From: Acidobacteriaceae bacterium
GTDB taxonomy: Bacteria; Acidobacteriota; Terriglobia; Terriglobales; Acidobacteriaceae
DNA: 64,000 bases
Direction of reading: 5' to 3'
NCBI GenBank assembly: GCA_030041435.1
Contig: JASHNW010000100.1
Span: 1 to 64,000, forward strand
The translations under genes were made by a program, and so were the position numbers. This document shows positions 32,699-41,803 of the stretch, in pieces. The notes below the pieces were generated by a model. It was not told where the DNA came from. It did not search any database and saw only the letters and a list, made by a program, of their open reading frames with translations. The first letter of the stretch is position 1, and every line of letters starts with the position of its first letter.

Positions 32699-33473
32699 GC
32701 CGGATCGCGGCCTGTATGCGTCTTATCCGAGCCTGCGCTCTCGCGTGGTGGTGGTCACGGGAGGCGCGAGCGGCATTGGCGCAGCGATTGTAGAGGCTTT
32801 TGCCGCGCAGGCATCGCAGGTTGCGTTTCTTGATGTGCAGGCAGAAGCCGGCAGGCAGCTGGCCGCTCGCCTCGAGGCTGCGGGCGCGCCGGCGCCGCTC
32901 TTCGTGGAATGCGATCTGACCGACATCGCTGCGCTGCAAACGGCGGTTGCAGCTGTTATCGGGAAGCTCGGCACGGTCGACGTGCTCGTGAACAACGCGG
33001 GCAACGATACGCGGCACACGGTGGAGGAAGTCACGGCGGAGTTCTGGGACCGGTCCATCGCAGTGAACCTGAGGCACCAGTTCTTTATGGCGCAGGCGGT
33101 GTTGCCGGGCATGCGGAATGCCGGGCGCGGATCGATCGTGAATATGAGTTCGATCGCCTGGGTGATCCCGTCGACGAATGTGCCGGTGTACGTGACGGCG
33201 AAGGCGGGGATCGTGGGCATGACGCGCACCCTCGCGCGCGAAGTGGGTAAGGAGAATATCCGCGTGAACTGCATTCTGCCGGGTGCGATCCTGACCGAGC
33301 GGCAACAGCGGCTGTGGTTCACGCCCGCATACAAGGCCGAAGTGATGGCGGCGCAGGCGCTGAAGCGGTTCATCCTGCCCGAGGAAGTGGCGCGCCTCGT
33401 ATTGTTTCTCGCCGCCGACGACAGCGCAGCCATCACCGGCCAGAGCTGCGTCATCGACGGCGGATGGGTGTGA
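32697..33473 (+). CDS. Short-chain dehydrogenase (sugar-type SDR)
   Basis: A 258-aa classical SDR. VVVVTGGASGIG, NNAGND, the catalytic serine (MSSIAW) and YVTAKAGIVGMTRTLARE are present, followed by ILPGAILTERQ. The sequence looks like L-fucose/arabinose-type dehydrogenases, but the substrate cannot be fixed. The ATG at 32697 has no Shine-Dalgarno site, so a GTG at 32670 or a leaderless transcript is possible. Confidence 0.85.
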   Translation: MPDRGLYASYPSLRSRVVVVTGGASGIGAAIVEAFAAQASQVAFLDVQAEAGRQLAARLEAAGAPAPLFVECDLTDIAALQTAVAAVIGKLGTVDVLVNNAGNDTRHTVEEVTAEFWDRSIAVNLRHQFFMAQAVLPGMRNAGRGSIVNMSSIAWVIPSTNVPVYVTAKAGIVGMTRTLAREVGKENIRVNCILPGAILTERQQRLWFTPAYKAEVMAAQALKRFILPEEVARLVLFLAADDSAAITGQSCVIDGGWV

Positions 33474-33529
33474 GGGGAACCCGCGGCAGCAACAGCTTTG
33501 CACCGCGCCGTTCGCTACAATCTCCACCT

Positions 33530-34417
33530 ATGTTCGATCGCCGTTTTGTTCTGCTGCTCGCCCTCGCGCTGTGTGCGCCTGCGTTCCCCGCCCACGCCCA
33601 GCTTCGCGCTCAGATCGCCCGCATTGCAGCGCAGGCGCATGGCCGCGTCGGCGTGGCGTGCGCTTTGCCTGGCCGCCCGCTCGATTGCAATCTGCATGCC
33701 GGCGAGCCGCTTCCCATGCAGTCGGTCTACAAGCTGCCCATCTCCATGGCCATGCTGCACGCGGTGGAGCAGGGCCGCTTCACGCTGACCCAGACGATCC
33801 GCTTCCTGCCCTCGGACCTGATTGCGCCCGATCAGTACAGCCCGCTGCGCGACGCGCATCCGCACGGCAACGTCGATGTGCCGGTGCAGGAGCTGATGCA
33901 GCGGGCGCTGGTGGACAGCGACGGCGTGGCGTCGGACATCCTGATGCGGTCGCTGGGCGGTCCGGCAGCGGTGAATGCGTATGTGCGCAGCCTGGGCATC
34001 GACGGAATCGAGATTCACGACTCGGAGAAGACGCTGGGCCGCGACGTCAGCCTCGAAAATCGCGACACGGCTCAGCCCGGGGCGATGGTGGCGCTGCTGC
34101 GTCTGCTGGCGGACGGCTCGCCGCTGTCTCCGGAGCACACGCAACTGCTGCTGGGCTGGATGCGATCCACGCACACCGGCGATGGGCGGCTGAGAGCACA
34201 GCTGCCGCCGGGGACGGTGGTCGCGGACAAGACGGGCACCTCCGGCACGGCTCGCAACTATACGAACGCGACCAACGATGTGGGACTGATCAGGCTGCCC
34301 GATGGCCGCGCCCTGGCGGTCGCGGTGTTTGTGGCCGACTCGGCCGCGCCGGAAGCAGTGCGGGAGCGGGTGATTGCGGAGATCGGCAAAGCAGTTTGGG
34401 ACGCAGCGACGCAATGA
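33530..34417 (+). CDS. Class A beta-lactamase, PER/VEB-like subclass A2 pattern
   Basis: A 295-aa protein with a signal peptide (residues 1-23). The serine-enzyme motifs are S65-V-Y-K68, S130-D-G132 (SDN variant) and K234-T-G. In the omega loop the glutamate is E166 (DSEKTLGRDVSLENRDT) rather than in the ExELN context of TEM/SHV enzymes, which fits subclass A2 (PER, VEB, CfxA). Expected to hydrolyse penicillins and perhaps cephalosporins in the periplasm. No regulator is adjacent. Confidence 0.88.
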   Translation: MFDRRFVLLLALALCAPAFPAHAQLRAQIARIAAQAHGRVGVACALPGRPLDCNLHAGEPLPMQSVYKLPISMAMLHAVEQGRFTLTQTIRFLPSDLIAPDQYSPLRDAHPHGNVDVPVQELMQRALVDSDGVASDILMRSLGGPAAVNAYVRSLGIDGIEIHDSEKTLGRDVSLENRDTAQPGAMVALLRLLADGSPLSPEHTQLLLGWMRSTHTGDGRLRAQLPPGTVVADKTGTSGTARNYTNATNDVGLIRLPDGRALAVAVFVADSAAPEAVRERVIAEIGKAVWDAATQ

Positions 34418-34508
34418 GGCGACGCATGGTCGCCGCGGGCGCGGACTGCCGCAGCGAATCACGCTGGGCCTATTCCTGCCCGATGTATGGTCCGGGAGAG
34501 GAGAAATC

Positions 34509-35024
34509 TTATTCGATGATGGCGAGCACGTCGCCCGAGGCGACCGTGTCCCCGGCAACGACGCGCAGTTGAGTCACACGGCCGTCCTTCGGCGATTTCA
34601 GCTCGTTCTGCATCTTCATGGCCTCGATCACCAACACGCCCTGATGGGCAGAGACGGTGTCACCCACGTCCACCAGCACGCGCACCACGCGCCCCGGCAT
34701 GGAGGCCTTGAGAGTAACCGGCCCTTTGGCCCCGGCGGCGCGGCGCCGGCTGCGGAACGAGCGCGGATCTCCAGCCTGCCAGGGAATGCGCCGGTGACCG
34801 TGGTGGAGCGCTGCCTCAGCCGCGGCGGAATGCGAGAGGTTGGTGTCGAGCACCACGCGATGCGACTGGCCGGCGATGAGCAGAGAGAGAACGCCGGGGC
34901 GCAGCAGGCAGGTGTCGGCTTCAACAGGCTCGCCGTCGATCTGGATTTTCCATGCACCCGCGGCCTGCACGGAGTCGATTTCGACGTGGCGGATTCGGCC
35001 GTCGATTTCGAGGTCGAACTTCAT
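34509..35024 (-). CDS. Biotin carboxyl carrier protein
   Basis: A 171-aa protein whose C-terminal half is a biotinyl domain with the biotin-acceptor lysine K137 in EAMKM. The N-terminal half (MKFDLEIDGRIRHVEID...) is a beta-rich domain as in carriers of acyl-CoA carboxylases. The ATG at 35024 overlaps the stop of the biotin carboxylase gene (ATGA). No carboxyltransferase gene is adjacent, so the acyl-CoA substrate (acetyl-, propionyl- or methylcrotonyl-CoA) cannot be inferred. Confidence 0.9.
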   Translation of the reverse strand: MKFDLEIDGRIRHVEIDSVQAAGAWKIQIDGEPVEADTCLLRPGVLSLLIAGQSHRVVLDTNLSHSAAAEAALHHGHRRIPWQAGDPRSFRSRRRAAGAKGPVTLKASMPGRVVRVLVDVGDTVSAHQGVLVIEAMKMQNELKSPKDGRVTQLRVVAGDTVASGDVLAIIE

Positions 35025-36550
35025 GCGCGAGCCTTCCAGTGGGCGCCTCCGGCAGCTTCGCGGCGCGCGGCAGATTTCCAGCCTCCCCCGCAACTGGCGG
35101 CGGCGGCCATCGGGCTGGTGGCCGGCCTGGTGGCTTCAAAGACTGCTGCGGCGATGGCGGGAACATGCGCAGCGCCATCGTGAGCGGCCCCGTTTTGCGC
35201 GACCGGGCCGTCGGCGAGCAGGCGGTCAAGATAGCCGGTATCGATGTGGGCTGCGCTGAAATCCGGATCCCGGAGGATGCGGCGAAAGAGGCTGAGATTG
35301 GTGTCGATGCCTCCGATGACGTACTCGTCGAGAGCGCGCAGCATGCGGGCGACGGCCATTTGCCGCGTAGGCGCAAAAGCAACCAGTTTCGAGAGCATCG
35401 GGTCGTAATCCATGGGAACGACCCAGCCCTCGTAGATGCCGCAGTCTTCGCGGATGCCGGGCCCGCCGGGCTGCAGCAGGCGGGTGATGCGGCCGGGCGA
35501 GGGCATAAAGTTATTGTCCGGGTCCTCGGCATACACGCGGCACTCGATGGCGTGGCCGCGCAGATGGACATCGCGCTGCGCGAAGGGCAGCGGCTCCCCC
35601 TGGGCGATACGGATCTGCAGATGGACCAGATCGAGGCCGGTGACCACCTCGGTAACCGGATGTTCGACCTGCAGGCGAGTGTTCATCTCCAGGAAGTAGA
35701 AGTTCTGTTCGTCGTCGACGAGGTATTCGACGGTGCCGGCGTTGGTGTATCCGGCCGAGCGCGCCAGACGCACCGCGGCCTCACCCATGCGCCGGCGAAG
35801 ATCGGGGCTGACCACGGCGGAGGGCGCTTCTTCAATGACCTTCTGATGGCGGCGCTGGACGGAGCACTCGCGCTCGCCGAGGTAAACGTAGTGGCCGTGC
35901 TCGTCGGCCAGCACCTGGATCTCGATGTGGCGAGGGCGCTCGATGAGTTTCTCGAGATAGACCTCGCCGGAGCCGAAGGCCCGTTCGGCCTCGCTTTGGG
36001 CGGTGACAAACGCTTCGGGAAGATCTTCGGCGCGGGAGACGGCGCGCATGCCCTTGCCCCCGCCGCCGGCGGCCGCTTTGAGCATAACCGGATAGCCGAT
36101 GCCGGCGGCCACCGCGAGGGCTTCTTCGGGCGATGCGAGACCGTGCACGCATCCGGGCGTGCGCGGCATTCCAGCCTCATCGGCGGCCTGGCGGGCGCTG
36201 GTTTTGGAGCCCAGAGCGCGCATGGCGGCTGCAGGAGGCCCAATGAATTTGATTCCGGCTTCTTCGCAGGACTGGGCGAAATCCGCGTTTTCCGAGAGGA
36301 AGCCGTACCCGGGGTGGATGGCATCGGCGCCGGCGCGACGCGCTGCATCGAGGATAAGACCGCCGCGCAGATAGGATTCGACAGCCGGAGGCGGGCCAAG
36401 CCGGTACGCTTCGTCGGCTTCGAGCACGTGCAGTGCGGCGCGGTCGGCATCGGAAAAGACCGCAACCGTGGCCAGTCCGAGTTCGCGGCAGGCACGCACA
36501 ATGCGCAGGGCAATTTCGCCGCGGTTGGCAATGAGGATTTTGCGAAACAC
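35021..36550 (-). CDS. Biotin carboxylase subunit of an acyl-CoA carboxylase
   Basis: A 509-aa ATP-grasp enzyme that carboxylates biotin on the partner carrier. The N-terminal FRKILIANRGEIALRI, the glycine-rich KAAAGGGGKGM loop, and the EMNTRLQVEHPVTE and RVYAEDP motifs are visible. The C-terminus is longer than AccC (about 450 aa), ending in an Ala-rich tail, as in the A subunit of propionyl/methylcrotonyl carboxylases. The start is the GTG at 36550; the frame is open upstream through a telomere-like repeat, without a ribosome site. Confidence 0.92.
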   Translation of the reverse strand: MFRKILIANRGEIALRIVRACRELGLATVAVFSDADRAALHVLEADEAYRLGPPPAVESYLRGGLILDAARRAGADAIHPGYGFLSENADFAQSCEEAGIKFIGPPAAAMRALGSKTSARQAADEAGMPRTPGCVHGLASPEEALAVAAGIGYPVMLKAAAGGGGKGMRAVSRAEDLPEAFVTAQSEAERAFGSGEVYLEKLIERPRHIEIQVLADEHGHYVYLGERECSVQRRHQKVIEEAPSAVVSPDLRRRMGEAAVRLARSAGYTNAGTVEYLVDDEQNFYFLEMNTRLQVEHPVTEVVTGLDLVHLQIRIAQGEPLPFAQRDVHLRGHAIECRVYAEDPDNNFMPSPGRITRLLQPGGPGIREDCGIYEGWVVPMDYDPMLSKLVAFAPTRQMAVARMLRALDEYVIGGIDTNLSLFRRILRDPDFSAAHIDTGYLDRLLADGPVAQNGAAHDGAAHVPAIAAAVFEATRPATSPMAAAASCGGGWKSAARREAAGGAHWKARA

Positions 36551-36557
36551 GAAACTA

Positions 36558-36585
36558 CAGGGTATAGGGGATGGGGTATGGGGTG
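36558..36585. repeat. Short telomere-like GGGTATA repeat
   Basis: Four degenerate GGGTAT/GGGGAT units sit just upstream of the biotin carboxylase start, on the side of the terminator of the next operon. They use the same words as the arrays at 9.3 and 31.0-31.2 kb. Confidence 0.7.
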
Positions 36586-36589
36586 TCAA

Positions 36590-36622
36590 AAAACGCAAAA
36601 AGCCCTCGCCGCAGCGAGGGCT
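36590..36622 (-). terminator. Rho-independent terminator of the TonB operon
   Basis: Stem agccctcgc / gcgagggct (9 bp, loop cgca), and read leftward a T-rich tail (TTTTTGCGTTTTTTG). It closes the tonB-exbB-exbD-exbD-TPR operon 20 bases after the last stop. Confidence 0.9.
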
Positions 36623-36644
36623 CTTGCCGGGCCGATGAGGCGGG

Positions 36645-37466
36645 CTACTGCTGCATCACCACGCCGTTGACCTTTTCGTTGGCTTTCTCCTCGTTGGCCT
36701 TGCGGGCGCCCATGGCCTTGTGGACCCAGTCCTGCGCGTCGGCCAGATCGGCTTTGCGCTCCGCGTCGTTGCCGCACGACAGGTCGGCCTTGCGGCGGTC
36801 CATCAGGTTCAGGTACTGCATGGCGTCGTCGTAGTTAGGCCGATCGGTAACGGCATCCTGCAGGTACTTAATGCCTTCGCTGACGAGGTCGGTGTTTTGA
36901 TCCTGCAGGTCTTTGCAGGTTTTCTTCGGCATCTTGACATTGCCCTCGCCGTCATCCTGCATGTTGTCGGCGGCAAGCGCCTTGACCGCGTTCTTGTACG
37001 CCAGAGTCCAGTCGATGACGCCGACGGTGTAAGCCGCTTCAGCATCTTTCGGGTTGGCCACCAGCACTTTCAACTGCCACTGCTTGGCCTGGTCGAATTT
37101 GTTCAGATCGAAGTAGAGCGCGGCAATCTGCTTCATGCTGGTTACATCGTCGGGATGCTCGCGCAGCACCTCCAGGAACCCGTTGATCGCCATCTGAGCC
37201 GTTTTCTCGTTGTCCGGAGAGTCCAGATTGGGAACCACCTCGTTGGCATAGGCGGTGGCCAGGTAGAGGCGGGTCATGGGATAGGTGGGATCGAGATTGA
37301 CGGCCCTCTGGAAGTGGTCGATTGCTTCTTCGTATTTGGCCTGCTTGTAGGCCTGTACTCCCTTGTTGAGCTGATCGCGGGCCTCCAGGCGTTTGCAGCC
37401 GGTTGCAGAGGCCACCAGCGCGATTGTGGCGGCGGCCAGCACCGGTATACGTACGATTCGGTTCAT
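36645..37466 (-). CDS. TPR-repeat lipoprotein
   Basis: A 273-aa protein with a lipoprotein signal ending at ASATGC, and a strong ribosome site (aaggagaag) before the ATG at 37466. Several TPR-like helical pairs follow (LNKGVQAYKQAKYEEAIDHFQRAVNLDP, MKQIAALYFDLNKFDQAKQWQLKVLVANPKD). Probably an envelope scaffold protein. Last gene of the TonB-ExbBD operon. Confidence 0.87.
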   Translation of the reverse strand: MNRIVRIPVLAAATIALVASATGCKRLEARDQLNKGVQAYKQAKYEEAIDHFQRAVNLDPTYPMTRLYLATAYANEVVPNLDSPDNEKTAQMAINGFLEVLREHPDDVTSMKQIAALYFDLNKFDQAKQWQLKVLVANPKDAEAAYTVGVIDWTLAYKNAVKALAADNMQDDGEGNVKMPKKTCKDLQDQNTDLVSEGIKYLQDAVTDRPNYDDAMQYLNLMDRRKADLSCGNDAERKADLADAQDWVHKAMGARKANEEKANEKVNGVVMQQ

Positions 37467-37628
37467 GCTGTCTATCTTCTCCTTCAGCTCGCCGGGAGCC
37501 AAAAAGCCAGGTACTGAATTTGCTCGTGACAGTGATTGTACTTCGTCCGCAGCTTTCGGCAAGATGACCGGCGTGCAGCGAGGCGACAGAGTAAGCCCGG
37601 CCGTCACGCGCGGCCGGGCCGGCATCGG

Positions 37629-38063
37629 TCACTGCCCGGCGGCAATTTTGGGAGTGATGAGGCCGATGTGATCGACCCCCACTGCGTGCCCGATGTCAAT
37701 GACCGAGGCCACGTCCTGGAAATCCACGTTGGGATCGCCCTTGACGAACATCACCTTCTCCGCACGCGTGGAGTAGATCTGATTCAGCTCCGACTCCAGC
37801 CCGCTTTTCGGAAATGGCTTGTCGTTGATCATGTAGCTGGGTACGCCACCCGCGCCCGGCTGAATCTGCACGACGATGGTGCGGTCGTTGGGCTGCTGCT
37901 GGTTCGGATTCTTGGGAGGCTGGGGCACCAGCGCGTCGAGCCCGCGGGGAGTCACCGGCACGATCACCATAAAGATGATCAGGAGCACCAGCAGCACGTC
38001 GATGAGGGGCGTGACATTCGGGTTTGCATTCAGAGCGCCGCCGCCACCTAAATTCATTGCCAT
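37629..38063 (-). CDS. exbD: ExbD/TolR-family protein, second copy
   Basis: A 144-aa inner-membrane protein: a short cytosolic N-terminus (NANPNVTPLIDVLLVLLIIFMVIVP) with the conserved TM aspartate (D22), then a periplasmic domain ending KIAAGQ. With ExbB it uses the proton gradient to energise TonB. Ribosome site gaggaa. Confidence 0.92.
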   Translation of the reverse strand: MAMNLGGGGALNANPNVTPLIDVLLVLLIIFMVIVPVTPRGLDALVPQPPKNPNQQQPNDRTIVVQIQPGAGGVPSYMINDKPFPKSGLESELNQIYSTRAEKVMFVKGDPNVDFQDVASVIDIGHAVGVDHIGLITPKIAAGQ

Positions 38064-38100
38064 GGTTCAATTCCTCATTTCTTCCGTAATGGAGTGCGCA

Positions 38101-38556
38101 TCACTGGCCGCCGGCCGTGGGAGTCGTCATGTTGATCGGCTGCTGTTGTTCGGTCAGCATACCCACTTCCCCGACGCCCGAGGTGCGGACGGCGTCAATG
38201 GCATCCATCACGGTGCCGTAGTGAGCGCGTGCGTCGGCGCGGAAATAGACGATCTTGTCGGTCTTGTTCTGCAGCTCGTCGCTGACCTGAGAACCAAGAT
38301 TGGCCAGCGTGGTCTGGTTCTGGCCCAGGTAGATTCTGCTGTCGCGGGTGATGGCCACCACCACGGCGTCTTCCTTGTTGGCGTCGTCCATGGGGGTCGC
38401 GGTCGTGCTCTGGGCGAGATCGACGTTCACCTTGTTCTGCAGCATGGGGGTGATGACGATGAAGATGATCAGCAGCACCAGCATCACGTCGACCATGGGG
38501 GTGACGTTAATATCTGCGTTGACCTTTTTACCTTCGTCTCTGATTGCCAGTGCCAT
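38101..38556 (-). CDS. exbD: ExbD/TolR-family protein, first copy
   Basis: A 151-aa protein with the same layout (VNADINVTPMVDVMLVLLIIFIVITPMLQ, conserved aspartate in the helix) and a periplasmic domain with RADARAHYGTVMDAIDAVRTSG. The ATG at 38556 (MALAIRDEG) follows a ggag site; an ATG 30 bases upstream is also in frame. Two adjacent ExbD genes are common in TonB clusters of this phylum. Confidence 0.92.
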   Translation of the reverse strand: MALAIRDEGKKVNADINVTPMVDVMLVLLIIFIVITPMLQNKVNVDLAQSTTATPMDDANKEDAVVVAITRDSRIYLGQNQTTLANLGSQVSDELQNKTDKIVYFRADARAHYGTVMDAIDAVRTSGVGEVGMLTEQQQPINMTTPTAGGQ

Positions 38557-38703
38557 GTCTTGTACACTCCGTCGCTTTGGTTTCACATGGGAGAGCGGCG
38601 ATCAGGAGCCGGGAGTCAGGCTCAGGCCTGCTCCCGGTCAGTGGATTTCCGCCCATGCACACCCCGCCCGCCGGTTTCCGTCGCGCCGGGGTCCCCGCCA
38701 CGC

Positions 38704-39447
38704 TTACCGCCGGCTGCTCTGCTTGATGAAGTAGTCGATCAGCTCGCTGGAAGAGTTGTCCATCTCCACGTCAAAGGCTTCCACGCGGTTGGTAAAGTAG
38801 TTGAACAGCCACACCGCCGGGATGGCCACGAACAGGCCGAAGGCGGTAGTCACAAGAGCTTCAGAGATACCGCCGGCGACCGCGCCGATACCGGGGGTCT
38901 TCTGGGTGGCAATTTCCTGGAAGGCCTTGAGGATGCCGGCGACGGTTCCGAAGAGGCCCACAAAGGGGGCCGTGGAACCGATGGTCGCGAGGCTGCCCAG
39001 ACCTCTCTTCAGCTTGGCATGAACGATGGCCTCTGCCCGCTCGAGGGCGCGCTTGGAGGACTCGATCTGCTCGGTGCTCACCGCCCCGCCGCCGCCGTAG
39101 TTGCGGAACTCCTGCAGGCCGGCCGTGACCACCTCGGCAAGGTGCGACTTCTTGTTGCGATCCGCGACCTTCACCGCTTCATCCAGTTTGCCTTCCTTCA
39201 GCGCGCCGGCCACGCGGGGCGCAAACTCGCGCGATTGCTTGCGGGCAGCGTTGAAGTAGAGCCAGCGGTCGATCATAACGGCCAGGGACCAGATCGACAT
39301 GATGAACAGAACAAAGCACACGCCACGGGCAAGCCAGCCCATGTTGTTCCACAGGTCGATGGGGCTGAATCCGACGGTCTGGTTCTCCTGAAAGAAGCCG
39401 AGAGACGCCGGGTTTGCAATGAGTTGGTGGATCTGAGCGAGAATCAC
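38704..39447 (-). CDS. exbB: ExbB/TolQ/MotA-family proton channel
   Basis: A 247-aa protein with three transmembrane helices (about residues 35-58, 135-155, 180-205). The typical region LATIGSTAPFVGLFGTVAGILKAFQEI and GISEALVTTAFGLFVAIPAVWLFNYF are present. It forms the motor complex with the two ExbD proteins for the TonB gene just upstream. Confidence 0.93.
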   Translation of the reverse strand: MILAQIHQLIANPASLGFFQENQTVGFSPIDLWNNMGWLARGVCFVLFIMSIWSLAVMIDRWLYFNAARKQSREFAPRVAGALKEGKLDEAVKVADRNKKSHLAEVVTAGLQEFRNYGGGGAVSTEQIESSKRALERAEAIVHAKLKRGLGSLATIGSTAPFVGLFGTVAGILKAFQEIATQKTPGIGAVAGGISEALVTTAFGLFVAIPAVWLFNYFTNRVEAFDVEMDNSSSELIDYFIKQSSRR

Positions 39448-39589
39448 TGAATCTTTCCTCCTGAGGCGATTGCTGCCATGGATGCCGAAAAGCGCTGACG
39501 GAATACCTCTCCGCGAAAACGATGACGGGAGGCCGGAAGAGCGATGGCGAAGCCAGCCCGCGTCCGGCGAGGACGCGCGGGGCCGGCGA

Positions 39590-40318
39590 TCAGCCCCCGA
39601 GCGAGAATACTACGTTGACCTGAGTTTCAACCTCCACAGGCTCCCCGTTGAGCAGGTAGGGTTTGTAGCGCCAGCTGCGCACCGCTTCCATAGCGGAAGA
39701 CTGCAGCATAGGCGGGCCGCTGATGACATGCAGGTTTTCGATCGTTCCTTCCTTGGAAATCGTTGCCTGAAGAACCACAGTTCCCTGAATTCTTGCCGCT
39801 TTCGCAATGGCCGGATACTGGGGCATCTCCCCGCCAATCCGGTTGCCCTGCATGACACCGGAGGATACATTGACCTTCTTCGGCGGAGCAGCCTGCACTT
39901 TCGGCGCCGGACCGGTGCCCAGACCGCCCAGAATCCCGCCCATCACGCCGGAGCCGGAGCCGCCTTCCATGCCGGCCACGCCGATGCCGGCCGGCGGCGG
40001 CGCTGCCTCTTCCTTCACCATCTTAATGTCGTGGGGAATCTTGGTCGGGGCGGTTAGCTGGTTATTCAGCAGCTCGGAAACCACTCTCTGCACGTGCACA
40101 GCCGGCGGCGGGGGTGGCGGCGGAGGCGGAGGCGGAGGAGGCGCCACCAGCAGGGTCGTCATCATCGCTTTGGGGAGCGCCTCAGGATAGATGAGCGGAT
40201 ACAGGATCAGCGCGGCAAGCACCGAGCCATTCAGGAGTAAACCCACAATGGTGTAGTACTTGCTCTTCGTCTTGATCTTGTGGCCTGACTCGAGCAGGAT
40301 GTCTTCAAACATGGCCAT
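39590..40318 (-). CDS. tonB: TonB-family energy transducer
   Basis: A 242-aa protein with an N-terminal membrane helix (YYTIVGLLLNGSVLAALILYP), a proline tract of 13 residues (about residues 63-75) followed by AVHV, and a C-terminal TonB domain (YPAIAKAARIQGTVVLQATISKEGTI, WRYKPYLLNGEPVEVETQVNVVF). It links inner-membrane ExbB-ExbD to outer-membrane TonB-dependent transporters. First gene of the operon; ribosome site gaggt before the ATG at 40318. Confidence 0.93.
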   Translation of the reverse strand: MAMFEDILLESGHKIKTKSKYYTIVGLLLNGSVLAALILYPLIYPEALPKAMMTTLLVAPPPPPPPPPPPPPAVHVQRVVSELLNNQLTAPTKIPHDIKMVKEEAAPPPAGIGVAGMEGGSGSGVMGGILGGLGTGPAPKVQAAPPKKVNVSSGVMQGNRIGGEMPQYPAIAKAARIQGTVVLQATISKEGTIENLHVISGPPMLQSSAMEAVRSWRYKPYLLNGEPVEVETQVNVVFSLGG

Positions 40319-40586
40319 GGCCTACCTCGGACCTTTCAGTAGTTGACACAAGATTTAGACACCGCAGGGGTCCCATTCTGTTCCCGGCGATGCCGCTCCC
40401 TGGTTGGCGTATGGGCGGGGCAACCGGCGAACTGACCGCGCAGTTTCGATGCCACCCCAGCCGGCGACAAAGCCGGTTCTCGTTCTATAACACATTCGGA
40501 TGCGCGGATGAAGCCGTTCTCGCAGGCATGGCGTTCTTTTGCCCTGATTTGGATGCACAATTGCCCCGAATGCGGCGACCCGGTCA

Positions 40587-41789
40587 TCATACCCTGGCTT
40601 TCTTCGCTGCGGGGAGAACCGCTCCGCGGCCGCGTCGCGCCCGCCAGTCCTGGTAGGCCACCAGCATGGGGGAGGCCACAGCGATCGACGAGTAGGTGCC
40701 GATCAGGATCCCGATCACCAGGGCAAAGGAGAAGCCGCGCAGCACTTCGCCCCCGAAAAGGAACAGTGACAGGACGGTGAGGAAGGTGAGGCCGGAAGTC
40801 AGCACGGTTCGGCTCAGCGTCTGATTGATGCTGCGGTTCACCAGCGTTTCCAGCGGCTCGCGCCGGCTGAGGCGCAGGTTCTCCCGGATGCGGTCGAAGA
40901 CGACGATCGTGTCGTTCATCGAATAGCCGACCAGAGTGAGGATGGCGGCGATGACGGTAAGGGAGATCTCCTGGTTGACGAGAGAGAAGGCACCAACGGT
41001 GATGAGCGTGTCGTGGAAGCAGGCAACCACAGCGGCAACGCCGTAGATGAGCTCAAAACGGAACCAGAGATACACCAGCATCCCGGCCAGCGAATAGAGG
41101 GTGGCGAGTATGGCCTGCTTCTGCAGCTGCTTGCCGACCTGGGCGCCAACGATTTCGACGCTGCGCACGGAAAAGCCGGAAACGTAGGCTCCCTGCTCCA
41201 AAGCGGTCAGAACCGCGGGATCGATGGCGCCGCGCAGGTTGTCCACCGAGCCGATGATGCCGCTGTGCAGATCGTCGCGATAGTGCGCGACGACCGCAGC
41301 CTGCTGCTGGTAGCGCGCCTGCGCTTCATTGGTATCGCCCAGATGTTCGGGGTCCTTCTGTTCCAGCCAGACGGCCAGGGCATCGCTGCCCGCGTTGTCC
41401 AGATCGAGCTTGCCCTGGTTCTCCGGGCCGGCGGCGGAGTAGTTCTCGGTGAGGGTGTTGACGATGGCCGCGCGGCCCTGGTCCAGCGACGCCTCGCTGG
41501 TCTCATTGCGCGACAGGGTGATCAGCACTTCGTTGGGGCTGGTCACAATCCCCACAATGCGGGGATCCTGAATGCCGGCTTTATTGGCCGCTTCCCGAAT
41601 CCGGTCGATGTTCGGCTTTTCGGCGAACTTGACCCGTACCACGGTGCCGCCGCGGAAGTCGACGTCCAAAGGCAGATGATGCCAGAAGAAGAGAGAGATG
41701 AGGCCCGAGATGCTGAAGATGAGAGAGAAGCCGAGAAAATACCACTTCTTCCCCAGCCAGTCGATTCTTGGATTATGAAACAGTTCCAC
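40587..41789 (-). CDS. secF: Protein translocase subunit SecF
   Basis: A 400-aa protein of the SecDF complex, which uses the proton gradient to drive late stages of Sec export. Helices near residues 20-38 and in the C-terminal half are typical of RND-type SecF; the signatures GGTVVRVKF, YSMNDTIVVFDRIRENLR and NRSINQTLSRTVLTS are present. The gene starts 14 bases after secD. Compared with E. coli (323 aa) the periplasmic insert is longer. Confidence 0.93.
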   Translation of the reverse strand: MELFHNPRIDWLGKKWYFLGFSLIFSISGLISLFFWHHLPLDVDFRGGTVVRVKFAEKPNIDRIREAANKAGIQDPRIVGIVTSPNEVLITLSRNETSEASLDQGRAAIVNTLTENYSAAGPENQGKLDLDNAGSDALAVWLEQKDPEHLGDTNEAQARYQQQAAVVAHYRDDLHSGIIGSVDNLRGAIDPAVLTALEQGAYVSGFSVRSVEIVGAQVGKQLQKQAILATLYSLAGMLVYLWFRFELIYGVAAVVACFHDTLITVGAFSLVNQEISLTVIAAILTLVGYSMNDTIVVFDRIRENLRLSRREPLETLVNRSINQTLSRTVLTSGLTFLTVLSLFLFGGEVLRGFSFALVIGILIGTYSSIAVASPMLVAYQDWRARRGRGAVLPAAKKARV

Positions 41790-41803
41790 GGATTTCCGCC
41801 TGT

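Noticed and set aside
40336-40590. Small minus-strand frame upstream of tonB
   Set aside because: No ribosome site and no family-like sequence; the interval is better read as the tonB promoter region.
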